NCBI GenBank assembly: GCA_020721175.1
Contig: DYNH01000004.1
Span: 1 to 32,132, forward strand
Direction: 5' to 3'
DNA length: 32,132 nucleotides
Source of the DNA: Trichlorobacter lovleyi
GTDB lineage: Bacteria; Desulfobacterota; Desulfuromonadia; Geobacterales; Pseudopelobacteraceae
This document shows, piece after piece, positions 20,671 through 29,648 of the stretch. Both the position numbers and the translations under genes were made by a program. The first letter of the stretch is position 1; each line of letters begins with the position of its first letter. Under the pieces are notes generated by a model that was not told the origin of the DNA, made no database searches, and saw nothing but the letters and a program-made list of their open reading frames with translations.

Positions 20671-21243
20671 TCAGTTCTCCTCCTCAAGTCTCTCCTTCAG
20701 TGCTGAAACAGCCTCTTTAGATGGTATACTTGATCCAAGCCCCTTTAACCAGAACCGGTCGAAAATCCTGTTGTTTTTAGTTTCAACCAGCATTTTTACA
20801 GGAAATAGCGAAAACAGGCTGAACCTGTTCAGAAGTGAAGACAGGATGCCAATCCGGTCTGGTCCGCCCGCCTCTAGATAAAGACTGCCATCGCAATCCG
20901 TTGAAAACTCCATTTTCAGACTCTCAATACAGAGTGACTCAGCCTTGACTGCACTTGATGATTCCCTGCTAAGGCCGATGTAATCGAGGTCGTCAGGTCT
21001 AATATCAGTAGTTGTAAAATCCAGATTTAGTCTTGCACTCCATTGCATGCCAACGCCCCTGGCAGCCTCTACCCTTGTGATATTAATATTTCTATGGGCC
21101 AATCCGTTACTAAGATGACCTACCCAACCTGGGGCAAACCGTCCCTTGAGGTCAACCTGGTAACATTGCAAACCAAGATAATTCATATACACATCTGACT
21201 CTATTTTGTTCGATACTGCTGCAAATTTATGCATATCAGCCAC
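20671..21243 (-). CDS. Tandem ACT-domain protein
   Basis: 190 aa; LKGRFAPGWVGHLSNGLAHRNINITRVEAARG and EAGGPDRIGILSSLLNRFSLFSLFPVKMLVET are two ACT-like beta-alpha-beta segments. Confidence 0.65.
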   Translation of the reverse strand: MADMHKFAAVSNKIESDVYMNYLGLQCYQVDLKGRFAPGWVGHLSNGLAHRNINITRVEAARGVGMQWSARLNLDFTTTDIRPDDLDYIGLSRESSSAVKAESLCIESLKMEFSTDCDGSLYLEAGGPDRIGILSSLLNRFSLFSLFPVKMLVETKNNRIFDRFWLKGLGSSIPSKEAVSALKERLEEEN

Positions 21244-21509
21244 CTGTTACCCTGCCTGGTAATGTTTTAAAGGAACTTATTCATTAGTCATGCCAAACAG
21301 GAGTTTGGTTACAGCGCTAACAGGAGTTTGGGGTCTTTGGCATAAAAAAAATCTATCAAGAAGGGCAAATTATTCAGCAGTTTAATGGCAAATTTTGCAG
21401 GTTTTTAGGAGATTTTACAGAAAATTGGAAGAAACAGCCGGTGAATCAAAAACGGAAACAGGCTTTCCCCAAAGTTAACACTTCAGAGCAAGCTGATTTA
21501 GCATTATGA

Positions 21510-21921
21510 TCAAACGGCCTGAAAGTCCATTTCCGACTGAGGCAGGACATCTCCTTCAAAGCAACTGAAGTCCAGAATGCCAATAAAGATGACCTGACCA
21601 AGTTTTGGGTAGTCTTCACCTTTGTTAATCTGCCCGGTGTAGTACTGTGCGCGATTATGAAAGGAATGTTTGCGCTCTACCTGCATCTCGACAATAAATG
21701 ATACGCCACGGTTGTCTACCGCTTTTATGTCCAGTATGGTTTCTTTAAGGGATGGCAATATCCGGAGGCTACCAGGGGTTTTTAAGACTTACCTCACGGA
21801 TGCTTTTTTCTCCTTGAAGGTCAAGCACGGCATTCAAAAAGCCTATCAGAATATCCTTATGCTTTTCACTGCCAAATACCTTCTTGAAGGCTATGTCGGT
21901 TTTAACATCTACAAATTGCAT
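21510..21921 (-). pseudogene. Frameshifted, truncated Rpn/PD-(D/E)XK nuclease-family transposase-like protein
   Basis: N-part (MQFVDVKTDIAFKKVFGSEKHKDILIGFLNAVL...SLKNP) and C-part (LPSLKETILDIKAVDNRGVSFIVEMQVERKHSFHNRAQYYT) are consecutive pieces of one family in different frames; the break falls near a CCCC run around 21770-21777. Confidence 0.85.
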
Positions 21922-22118
21922 AAAAAACCCGCAGTATGAACGTTCTGTAAATGTATGATGCGTTCGCAAAAGCTCAAAAATCGCCTGTTTTTAGCCTAGT
22001 AACATACTGATATTACTGAAGTTCAAAAACTAAAAATCGAGAATTTGCGAGGGCATCAATGTATAATTTCAAATGCTGGTAAAGGAACAAAAATCTGCAT
22101 TTTTTTGCCTGGCACTAT

Positions 22119-22946
22119 TTAACATTTATCCTTATAAGCCTTATAGTTCAAGACATGCAGGTTCTCGGTAATCCCTGACACACCTGGTATTTCACTTACT
22201 ACCCGCATGGCTGCCTGTTTTTCCTGTTCTGATCCGAGGTAGCCTGACAGATTCACCTGACCATCTTCTACGTCAATTCTAAAGGGACGATACTCCAGCT
22301 CGTCTGATTTCAGGAGGGCAGATTCGATCTTTTTGACCATAATTGTATTTTCAATTTTGGCTACTGACCACTCATCAGCCTCTTTAAGTTTAGGGTCTCT
22401 GGCTGCTGCAACAACAGCGTCAATAATTGAACCTGGAGACATTCGTGATGTGTTGAAAATCATGTCATAACTTAACGGATCATTCCAGTCGCGATCAAAA
22501 TAGAAGTGAATAAACCCACCTCGCTGGTGATCGCTGCGCCGGATTAAATTCTGTGCAAGATCCGGGTCAAGCCATTCCCTTTCCGCAAACTGCTCAACCC
22601 GCTCTTCAAAATCTGCCACGAAACGCAGCCGGAGTACATTTTCACAATTTTGCAGTAAATCCTGACCACCACGCCCATACAATATAACGTTACCGTTTTT
22701 GGCAAAGTCAAGGATCATCAATTCAATCAGATTCAGTGAAGCTGCCCTGGCACGATCCTCTACAGTGTTGTAGGAAGGCGGTTTTTCATCAACTGCCTGA
22801 AACATGTCAATACTTAATCCGTATTCTGCAGCAGAACAGGCCAGTTTGGGGCCATCAACCAGTATATACTTCAGCTTTCTTGAAAGCTCCCTGGCAATAC
22901 CATATGCTCCGGTTCCCATCTCTCGAGAAATTGTTATAATCGGCAT
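22119..22946 (-). CDS. Cytidylate-kinase-like protein fused to a C-terminal BON domain
   Basis: N-term MPIITISREMGTGAYGIARELSRKL (cytidylate-kinase-like family), ILYGRGGQDLL; C-term KKIESALLKSDELEYRPFRIDVEDGQVNLSGYLGSEQEKQAAMRVVSEIPGVSGITENLHV (BON). Confidence 0.8.
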   Translation of the reverse strand: MPIITISREMGTGAYGIARELSRKLKYILVDGPKLACSAAEYGLSIDMFQAVDEKPPSYNTVEDRARAASLNLIELMILDFAKNGNVILYGRGGQDLLQNCENVLRLRFVADFEERVEQFAEREWLDPDLAQNLIRRSDHQRGGFIHFYFDRDWNDPLSYDMIFNTSRMSPGSIIDAVVAAARDPKLKEADEWSVAKIENTIMVKKIESALLKSDELEYRPFRIDVEDGQVNLSGYLGSEQEKQAAMRVVSEIPGVSGITENLHVLNYKAYKDKC

Positions 22947-23052
22947 CTGAACTCACTCCTCCAGTTTAACAGTGTATACATTACCAATTAACACGTTATG
23001 CTTGTCTATACAAGACAGCAGTGTTAGGCTTGTGCCGGATAAAGGAGATACC

Positions 23053-23640
23053 GTGCCGGACAGCCTGAATTTTACGATACGACTGACTGTATTTTTTGTT
23101 ATTCATTCTCTGCTGGCTGCCCCAGGTATCAAAGCCCGCATTTGTAAAATTACCAAAAGACAGATGCCTGGCTACCGACTTCTTTACAATCTGCTATCAA
23201 TGGCACTGTTCAGTTGGGTAATACTTGCCTGGCATTCCGCCAGTGTCATTTTTGTAGCACCTGGCATCTGGAGTCTTGTAATGCATGGATTGCAATTCAT
23301 AATTATCTGTACAGCTTTTATCTGCCTCAAACAGACCGGTCTTTCCAGTTTTATGGGAACGGATTTCAATAAAACTGAAGAAAAACAATTATTCAAAACA
23401 TCTGGTTGTTATTCTGTAGTACGACATCCCCTCTATCTGCTGGGAATACTTTTTATGCTGCTGAATCCGGTCATCACTACGCGATGGCTTGTGTTAACGC
23501 TGTTTAGCATCCCATATCTGATATTTGGTGCAATACTTGAAGAGCGTCGTATGATTAGTCAATTGGGAGACAAATTCCAACAGTACCAGCGTGATGTACC
23601 GTTCCTGATCCCCAAACCGATTCGCCATATCTGTAAATGA
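23053..23640 (+). CDS. Isoprenylcysteine carboxyl methyltransferase-like integral membrane protein
   Basis: C-terminal FKTSGCYSVVRHPLYLLGILFMLL...EERRMISQLGDKFQQYQRDVPFLIP is typical of ICMT/phospholipid-methyltransferase-like proteins; GTG start at 23053 has an AAAGGAGA SD. Confidence 0.75.
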   Translation: MPDSLNFTIRLTVFFVIHSLLAAPGIKARICKITKRQMPGYRLLYNLLSMALFSWVILAWHSASVIFVAPGIWSLVMHGLQFIIICTAFICLKQTGLSSFMGTDFNKTEEKQLFKTSGCYSVVRHPLYLLGILFMLLNPVITTRWLVLTLFSIPYLIFGAILEERRMISQLGDKFQQYQRDVPFLIPKPIRHICK

Positions 23641-23646
23641 CAATTA

Positions 23647-23793
23647 GTAACTATTCAGCGTAATAAGCAGAGCTTGCAAAAAAAATCTGTCATCCCCGAA
23701 CGATTCTATCGGGGATACGGCTTTAGAACCAACTCCAGATTCCCGATTGCACCCTCGGGAATGACACAATTTGATAGCGTGCTGAATGATTAC
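23647..23793 (+). repeat. MITE/REP-like element, subtype 2, copy D (inverted relative to copy C)
   Basis: Terminal inverted repeats GTAACTATTCAGC and (reverse complement of right end) GTAATCATTCAGC; interior TGTCATCCCCGA..TCGGGGAT and ATTCCCGA..TCGGGAATGACA palindromes. Fills the gap between two convergent genes. Confidence 0.85.
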
Positions 23794-23808
23794 GATAATT
23801 AAAACTAT

Positions 23809-24603
23809 TCATTCAATCTCTAAAGAGATCACCAAATTACAAGATTTTAAGACTGTACCGCTTTGAATCGTTACTGGCACCCTTAGAACTGTACTTCCTG
23901 ACAGAAAAAGTCTCGATTCAGGTAGTTTGATTGTCTCTTGGATCTGCTCCTGACTTGTTTCAGAAACATCCGCTCCTCCCCCCTGTTTAACATTCAGGCT
24001 AGTGACTGATTCCGTGGCTGTTTCGGCAATTTCCAGCCTTATTTTTTGCATCACATCCTGGGAAAGCCTTGCAAGTGACTGCAACAGACCGGCCCTGCTT
24101 GCTGAAGAACAGGCAACGGTTCTGGAAGCATCAAAAAAGGCCTCAATTTCTCGATAATCCCCTGCAGCAGGTTCAAAATCACAGGACAGCCAGAACCTGG
24201 GCAGATCACGCAAATCCCTGTAATAGCCAGACAGCATTGAACGCAACACCCTCAGGCTTTCCATAGCCTCTTCGCCACCTGTTTTTCCAACTGCTGTCAC
24301 AAAAATAAGGCCGTCCACCCCTTTCAACGTCATCTTCCACATACCTGGATTGGTAACTGGACCGGTGAGCGTATACAGGTGAAATCTTACCCGGTACCCA
24401 TTCAGACTTGATGATTCAAATGGAACATAGTCAAAAAAAAGCAGGGTATCACTGCCTGTCAAGGTGGTTTTTAGTGGTCCACACAAATCAGGTTTGATTC
24501 TCTGATGAATAAAACGTAACAGTTCCCCTTTTCCACAACCATGACTGCCGAAGTAAACAATCTTTGCATTTATTTCTCGTTTTGCGTGATTAATAACAGC
24601 CAT
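23809..24603 (-). CDS. MglA-like small GTPase-domain protein (degenerate G4 motif)
   Basis: INAKIVYFGSHGCGKGELLRFIH P-loop-like; TLLFFDYVPFESSSLNGYRVRFHLYTLTGPV resembles MglA G3 region; no clear NKxD. Confidence 0.7.
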   Translation of the reverse strand: MAVINHAKREINAKIVYFGSHGCGKGELLRFIHQRIKPDLCGPLKTTLTGSDTLLFFDYVPFESSSLNGYRVRFHLYTLTGPVTNPGMWKMTLKGVDGLIFVTAVGKTGGEEAMESLRVLRSMLSGYYRDLRDLPRFWLSCDFEPAAGDYREIEAFFDASRTVACSSASRAGLLQSLARLSQDVMQKIRLEIAETATESVTSLNVKQGGGADVSETSQEQIQETIKLPESRLFLSGSTVLRVPVTIQSGTVLKSCNLVISLEIE

Positions 24604-24626
24604 ATATAATTGTATATTCCAGATTA

Positions 24627-25544
24627 CTAATGTTTTTTGCTTAAAAGCATCCGTTTTGCCTGAGTAGATATAACTGATGAAATATTACGGCTTTTGGCAT
24701 AACCAGCCAGGTCTTTTTCTGTCACTGTACCCAGATAACGCAAGGCATTGGTCAACGGAGTCTTTGGATTTTCAACTAATGCCTTTCTAATCTGGTAGTT
24801 TTTAACCCATTCCCTGTTTGCACAAATAAGGCGAATAATTTCGTCGTTCTGTACACCTGATTTCAAGACATTAAGCACTTCAGGTTCAGTTATACGAGGA
24901 TTTTTTATCACTCCGCTACTCACCAGTTTGTTGGCATCTTTGATCAATATCTTACGCCACTCCTTATCACCGGTCAGTGCCATCTTGATTTTATCAGCAA
25001 TTGACATTGTCTGGGCCTGTTTGTATTTGCTCTGGTACTCCTCGCTAGTCTGGTCAGCTTCAAAGTCAGGTAACTCTTCCTGTTCCGATTCTGGTAGTGG
25101 TGGAAACTGTTCATCATCCTGCAACTCTTCGTCAAAGGTTACCAAATCGGATGTATCTACCCCTGATTCAGCCGCCGCTTCCTGTTCGGATAACTTTTTC
25201 AGCAAGGAAGAGGTAACATCTGCCAAGGCCGGGTGCTTTAACAGTAGTGTTCTTATGTTGGGACGTTTACCGACTATCAGGGCAAAGGTGTGAAGAATTG
25301 CAGGATGCAGGTCAGGCCATTCAGAAAGACAGTTGAAGGCCTCATCCACTAAATCCTGAATTGTTGATACAGCTAGAGACCTGACAGCAGTATCAGTATC
25401 TTTACTAAGGCAAAACAGTAATAACAACTGTTCACGGGGCCCAAGATTCGCATTACCGCCGGCACCAAGCAGGCGCTGCTGTACAGGGACATCAGGTCCT
25501 GCGAAAGCCAAAACCGATGCAGGTATGCTTATTTTCAGAGACAC
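24627..25544 (-). CDS. Conserved hypothetical protein (helical N- and C-terminal parts, acidic linker)
   Basis: 305-aa ORF in operon-like order with neighbours; acidic linker FDEELQDDEQFPPLPESEQEELPDFEADQTSEE between helical regions. Confidence 0.6.
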   Translation of the reverse strand: MSLKISIPASVLAFAGPDVPVQQRLLGAGGNANLGPREQLLLLFCLSKDTDTAVRSLAVSTIQDLVDEAFNCLSEWPDLHPAILHTFALIVGKRPNIRTLLLKHPALADVTSSLLKKLSEQEAAAESGVDTSDLVTFDEELQDDEQFPPLPESEQEELPDFEADQTSEEYQSKYKQAQTMSIADKIKMALTGDKEWRKILIKDANKLVSSGVIKNPRITEPEVLNVLKSGVQNDEIIRLICANREWVKNYQIRKALVENPKTPLTNALRYLGTVTEKDLAGYAKSRNISSVISTQAKRMLLSKKH

Positions 25545-25559
25545 TTAAAAAGACTCCTG

Positions 25560-26585
25560 TTACTCAATCGCCGGTGTGCCAATACCGGCTGACCTCAATT
25601 TTTTTACAGCATCTTCAGCGGTCTTGCGGTCAGTAAAGGTGCCTGCTGTCAACTTACGTGAGGTGAGCGGCACTGCTATCTTTTTAATGGTTACCTTAAT
25701 ACCACTGGAGGCAAGTCGCTGCTGTTCAGAAATTGCCCCGCTCTGCACTGCGTAAGAACCCGCGTATACTTCATGCTTACCGCCCCTCTGTACAGTAAAG
25801 CCGACTCCAGCCTTGGACTTTAGCATATCTACAGCCTGTATGGCCTGATCTCTATTTGTATACTCATTATAAAACAGACGATTCATTGTAACTGAACGTC
25901 TTGGACCACTTGTCATAACAGGGTTAAGGCCAATCTTTTTAACCTTGACCATATCTGCCGCCAGTGTCTCTTCGATAACATAAAGCCCTACCAGCACTGT
26001 CCAGGGGCCACTTTTTTTAATTACTACCGGCTGCTTGACAGCAGGTATGGCAGTTTTTGAATCAGCCTGAACTGGCTTGTTGTCTTTAGAATTTGATGAT
26101 GCAACTTTTTTAGGTTCTTCCTTAATAGCAGGAGCCACGGGCTTAGCAGGAGACACTGTATTTTTTACAGCCGCTGAAGGAGCTTCCGGCCTGGATTGCG
26201 AGGGCTTTTTTTTAGCCGTTTTTGCTGCAGGCACTGGCTGTGTCTTCACTTCAACAGATTTCTGAGGTGATTTTACAGCAGGAACCGCTGTTGCCGCAAT
26301 CTGAGGTTTTTCCGTTGTAACAGTCTGGCCCTTTGGGTCATCGGGCTTTGCTGTCTCTGCAACTGCAGGGCCGCGAGGAGGTAATGTCTTCTTCACAACC
26401 TGGGGTGGAGGCTGGGGAGGTGGCGGCGATTCCTGTGGACGGATCAGGCCAGTAAAGAAATACAGGTAGCCAAATCCACCCAGCATGACAAGTAACAAAA
26501 CCACCAATCCGGTCTGGCGGCCCTTTTCATTTTCTTTAGCCTGTGTTTCTCCTTCTTTTGGCTCTTTACTGAACTTAAAATCCAT
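25560..26585 (-). CDS. SPOR-domain membrane-anchored protein
   Basis: TM GLVVLLLVMLGGFGYLYFFTG, Pro/Lys-rich linker, then two SPOR-like repeats (PWTVLVGLYVIEETLAADMVKVKKIGLNPV; HEVYAGSYAVQSGAISEQQRLASSGIKVTIKK). Confidence 0.75.
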   Translation of the reverse strand: MDFKFSKEPKEGETQAKENEKGRQTGLVVLLLVMLGGFGYLYFFTGLIRPQESPPPPQPPPQVVKKTLPPRGPAVAETAKPDDPKGQTVTTEKPQIAATAVPAVKSPQKSVEVKTQPVPAAKTAKKKPSQSRPEAPSAAVKNTVSPAKPVAPAIKEEPKKVASSNSKDNKPVQADSKTAIPAVKQPVVIKKSGPWTVLVGLYVIEETLAADMVKVKKIGLNPVMTSGPRRSVTMNRLFYNEYTNRDQAIQAVDMLKSKAGVGFTVQRGGKHEVYAGSYAVQSGAISEQQRLASSGIKVTIKKIAVPLTSRKLTAGTFTDRKTAEDAVKKLRSAGIGTPAIE

Positions 26586-26677
26586 AGATATACCTCCATA
26601 AAAAGGGTCAAATAGTTAGGGAAAGCGGTGAGCAGTTGGCATAGACGCCATGATAGCAACACCGCTGTCCCCATGAA

Positions 26678-28762
26678 TCAGTCTTTTTTGGCAGCCTGTG
26701 CCTCGGCGATAACCTTCTGTGCAAGGTGAGTAGGCACCTCTTCATAGTGTGAAAATTCAGTGCTAAAAAGTCCACGGTCACTGGTCATAGACTTGAGATC
26801 ATTAGAGTAGGCAAGCACTTCAGACATTGGTACAACAGCCTTAATCGCCTGGGAGTTAGCCTTGGGTTCCACGCCAACCACCTTTCCGCGGCGAGAGTTC
26901 AGATCGCCAATTACATCACCCATATTTTCATCAGGAACAATCACTGTCATGTTGACAATAGGCTCAAGTAAAACCGGCTTGCAAAGCTCCATAGCCTTCT
27001 TGAAAGCAAGGGAACCGGCAACCTTGAAAGCCATTTCCGAAGAATCTACCGTGTGAAACGAGCCATCGTACAAGGCAACCCTGAAATCAACAACCGGGTA
27101 ACCAGCTAGGAATCCTTCTAACGAAGCCTCCTGGATCCCCTTGTCAACAGCAGGTATATACTGTCTGGGAATAACACCGCCAACAACCTTGTCCTCAAAT
27201 ATGTAACCTTCTCCCCTTGATGTAGGTGACATTTCTATCCAGCAATCTCCATATTGACCACGTCCACCGGACTGCTTCTTGTACTTGCCCTGAACCTTGG
27301 CTGGTCCCCGAATGGTTTCAAAATAAGGTACTTTGGGCGTCTTAAGCAGAACTTCAACGTTAAATTTACGTTTAAGCTTTTCAACAATAACATCAAGATG
27401 CACCTGCCCCAAACCGGATATAATAAATTCTTTAGTTTGAGGATCACGATGAGATTCAAGGGTAGGTTCTTCTTCAATCAGACGGTGCAGTGCATTGTGA
27501 ATCTTGTCCTCATCGGCCTTGGTCTTTGGTTCTATGGCGTAGGATATAACCGGCAAGAGCTGCTTTGCTGGTTCAAATATAATCGGATTGCCAGGATCGC
27601 ACAGAGTATCACCGGTGACGGTCTCTTTAAGTTTTGCTACTGCTACAATATCACCTGCAAATGCCTGCTTGACTGCTCTCTGTTTTTTGCCTTCAAGTTC
27701 ATATATCTGACCTATCCGTTCTTCAACACCCTTTGTGGCATTGTATATGTTTGAGTCAGAATTGAGTGTGCCGGAATAGATTCTGAAAATAGTTATCTTG
27801 CCAGTGTATGGATCTGAAGTGGTTTTAAATACCAGGGCAGAAAAAGGCTCTTTTTCATCCGGGCCCCGTTCGGCCAGTTCTTTTTTCTTGGGGTTTATAC
27901 CTACAGCCTTTGTACGATCAAGCGGTGAAGGCAGATAGTCACAGATCGCCTGCAGCAACTGTCTTACCCCCACATTAAGGGTAGCAGAACCGCACAGAAC
28001 AGGGGTAAAGGTATTACGCATTGTACCTACACGCAGTCCGTCTATTATCTCTTCTTCAGTTAATTCACCGGTTTCGAGATATTTTTCAGTCAGCGCATCG
28101 TAGGCCTCTGCAACCGTTTCAACCAAATGTTCCCTCAGACGCTGGGCCTCTTCCATATATTCCGCAGGGATATCAATATCCTGGCAAGTTCCGGAACCAT
28201 CCTTGCTGTATTTGCATGCCTTCATCCAAATCAGGTCAACCACCCCCTCAAAGGAGTCTTCAGCACCAATGGGCATCTGTACTGCTACTCCACGGGCCTT
28301 GAGATTCTTTTCCATATCGTCAATTGCACGAAGAAAATTTGCACGCTCCTTGTCCATCTTGTTGACAAAGGCGATTCGAGGAATTTCAAATTCATTGGCC
28401 CATTCCCAAACCTCTTCAGTTTGAACCTTTACACCTGATATTGCGGAGAGAATTACAACTACACAATCCAGAGCACGCATACAGGCGCGGGTATCACCAA
28501 TAAAATCACCGTAACCGGGGGTGTCCACAAAATGGATAGAATGACTGTTCCACTCACAATGATCAAAGGCCGAAGTTATTGAAATTTTACGTTTGATCTC
28601 TTCAGGCTCAAAGTCCATGGTTGATGTGCCTTCATCAACCCGACCTAGCCGATCAATCATTCCGGTATTAAACAGAATAGCCTCAGCCAGTGAAGTCTTA
28701 CCAGCCCCACCATGTGCTACAATTCCAAGATTACGAATTTTTTCAGTTGGATACGTCCCCAT
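26678..28762 (-). CDS. fusA: Elongation factor G paralog (EF-G2-like)
   Basis: 694 aa; NLGIVAHGGAGKTSLAEAILFNTG, DTPGYGDFIGD, NKMDKERANF; C-terminal EF-G domains IV/V. The P-loop differs from canonical EF-G (AHIDAGKTT). Confidence 0.92.
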   Translation of the reverse strand: MGTYPTEKIRNLGIVAHGGAGKTSLAEAILFNTGMIDRLGRVDEGTSTMDFEPEEIKRKISITSAFDHCEWNSHSIHFVDTPGYGDFIGDTRACMRALDCVVVILSAISGVKVQTEEVWEWANEFEIPRIAFVNKMDKERANFLRAIDDMEKNLKARGVAVQMPIGAEDSFEGVVDLIWMKACKYSKDGSGTCQDIDIPAEYMEEAQRLREHLVETVAEAYDALTEKYLETGELTEEEIIDGLRVGTMRNTFTPVLCGSATLNVGVRQLLQAICDYLPSPLDRTKAVGINPKKKELAERGPDEKEPFSALVFKTTSDPYTGKITIFRIYSGTLNSDSNIYNATKGVEERIGQIYELEGKKQRAVKQAFAGDIVAVAKLKETVTGDTLCDPGNPIIFEPAKQLLPVISYAIEPKTKADEDKIHNALHRLIEEEPTLESHRDPQTKEFIISGLGQVHLDVIVEKLKRKFNVEVLLKTPKVPYFETIRGPAKVQGKYKKQSGGRGQYGDCWIEMSPTSRGEGYIFEDKVVGGVIPRQYIPAVDKGIQEASLEGFLAGYPVVDFRVALYDGSFHTVDSSEMAFKVAGSLAFKKAMELCKPVLLEPIVNMTVIVPDENMGDVIGDLNSRRGKVVGVEPKANSQAIKAVVPMSEVLAYSNDLKSMTSDRGLFSTEFSHYEEVPTHLAQKVIAEAQAAKKD

Positions 28763-28870
28763 GCGCTGCCTCCTTGTGGTTAATTTTATTTAAAAACGTC
28801 CTGTTTTACCCTCCGAAAGTCTCAGGGTAAAAACACCTGTCAACAGTTTTACCGTTATAAACACTGTTTC

Positions 28871-29635
28871 CTACCGGTTTCGATCGTAAAGTATCCTGAG
28901 ACCTTCAAGTGTCAGAAACTTATCAACCTCATCAATTGTTTTTGATTCAGGTGCAATCAGCGCTGCAAGCCCTCCGGTTGCGATTACCTTCAATTGCTCG
29001 GTGCTTTCCTGTCTTATCCGTTCAACAATGCCATCCACCAAACCTACATAACCGTAAAAAATACCTGACTGCATTGAATTTACCGTATTTTTTGCAATCG
29101 CATTTGGCGGACGGCAGATATCTACACGGGGCAGCTTACTTGCACGCTGAAAAAGTGCCTCAAGAGATATTGCAAGTCCGGGGGCAATCGCACCACCACA
29201 ATACTCACCCTTAATGTTCACATAATCAAAAGTGGTTGCAGTGCCAAAATCAACTATAATTAATGGGCAGCGATGCTTTTCATACCCGGCAACTGCATTA
29301 ACAATCCGGTCAGCCCCAACCTCAAGGGGGTTGTCATACAGTATCTGCATACCTGTTTTGGTGCCTGAACCTACCACCAGAGGAGACAGTGAAAAAAAAT
29401 CATTGCAAAGGGATTCAAGCACACCGGTTAGCGGTGGTACAACTGAAGAGATAATGATAGCTTCAATCTGTTCAAAAGACATTGAATACATTGAAAAAAG
29501 GTTATGCAGCAGAATCCCGTACTCATCAGATGTACGTGACTTGTCAGTTGAAATACGCCAATGACGGGTAAGCAGATCGTTGTTATAAACACCAATTACA
29601 ATATTACTGTTACCTACATCAATAACTAGAAGCAC
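28871..29635 (-). CDS. coaX: Type III pantothenate kinase
   Basis: [22 protein letters not shown]...[19 protein letters not shown]...[13 protein letters not shown]...[16 protein letters not shown]. Confidence 0.97.
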   Translation of the reverse strand: MLLVIDVGNSNIVIGVYNNDLLTRHWRISTDKSRTSDEYGILLHNLFSMYSMSFEQIEAIIISSVVPPLTGVLESLCNDFFSLSPLVVGSGTKTGMQILYDNPLEVGADRIVNAVAGYEKHRCPLIIVDFGTATTFDYVNIKGEYCGGAIAPGLAISLEALFQRASKLPRVDICRPPNAIAKNTVNSMQSGIFYGYVGLVDGIVERIRQESTEQLKVIATGGLAALIAPESKTIDEVDKFLTLEGLRILYDRNR

Positions 29636-29648
29636 AAAAGTTTTCCTT

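Noticed and set aside
26060-26450. Low-complexity Pro/Lys/Ala stretch in the SPOR protein
   Set aside because: Typical extended periplasmic linker of SPOR-domain proteins.
27254-27754. 166-aa plus-strand ORF opposite the EF-G gene
   Set aside because: Antisense to a confident CDS; Phe/Leu/Asn-rich low-information translation.
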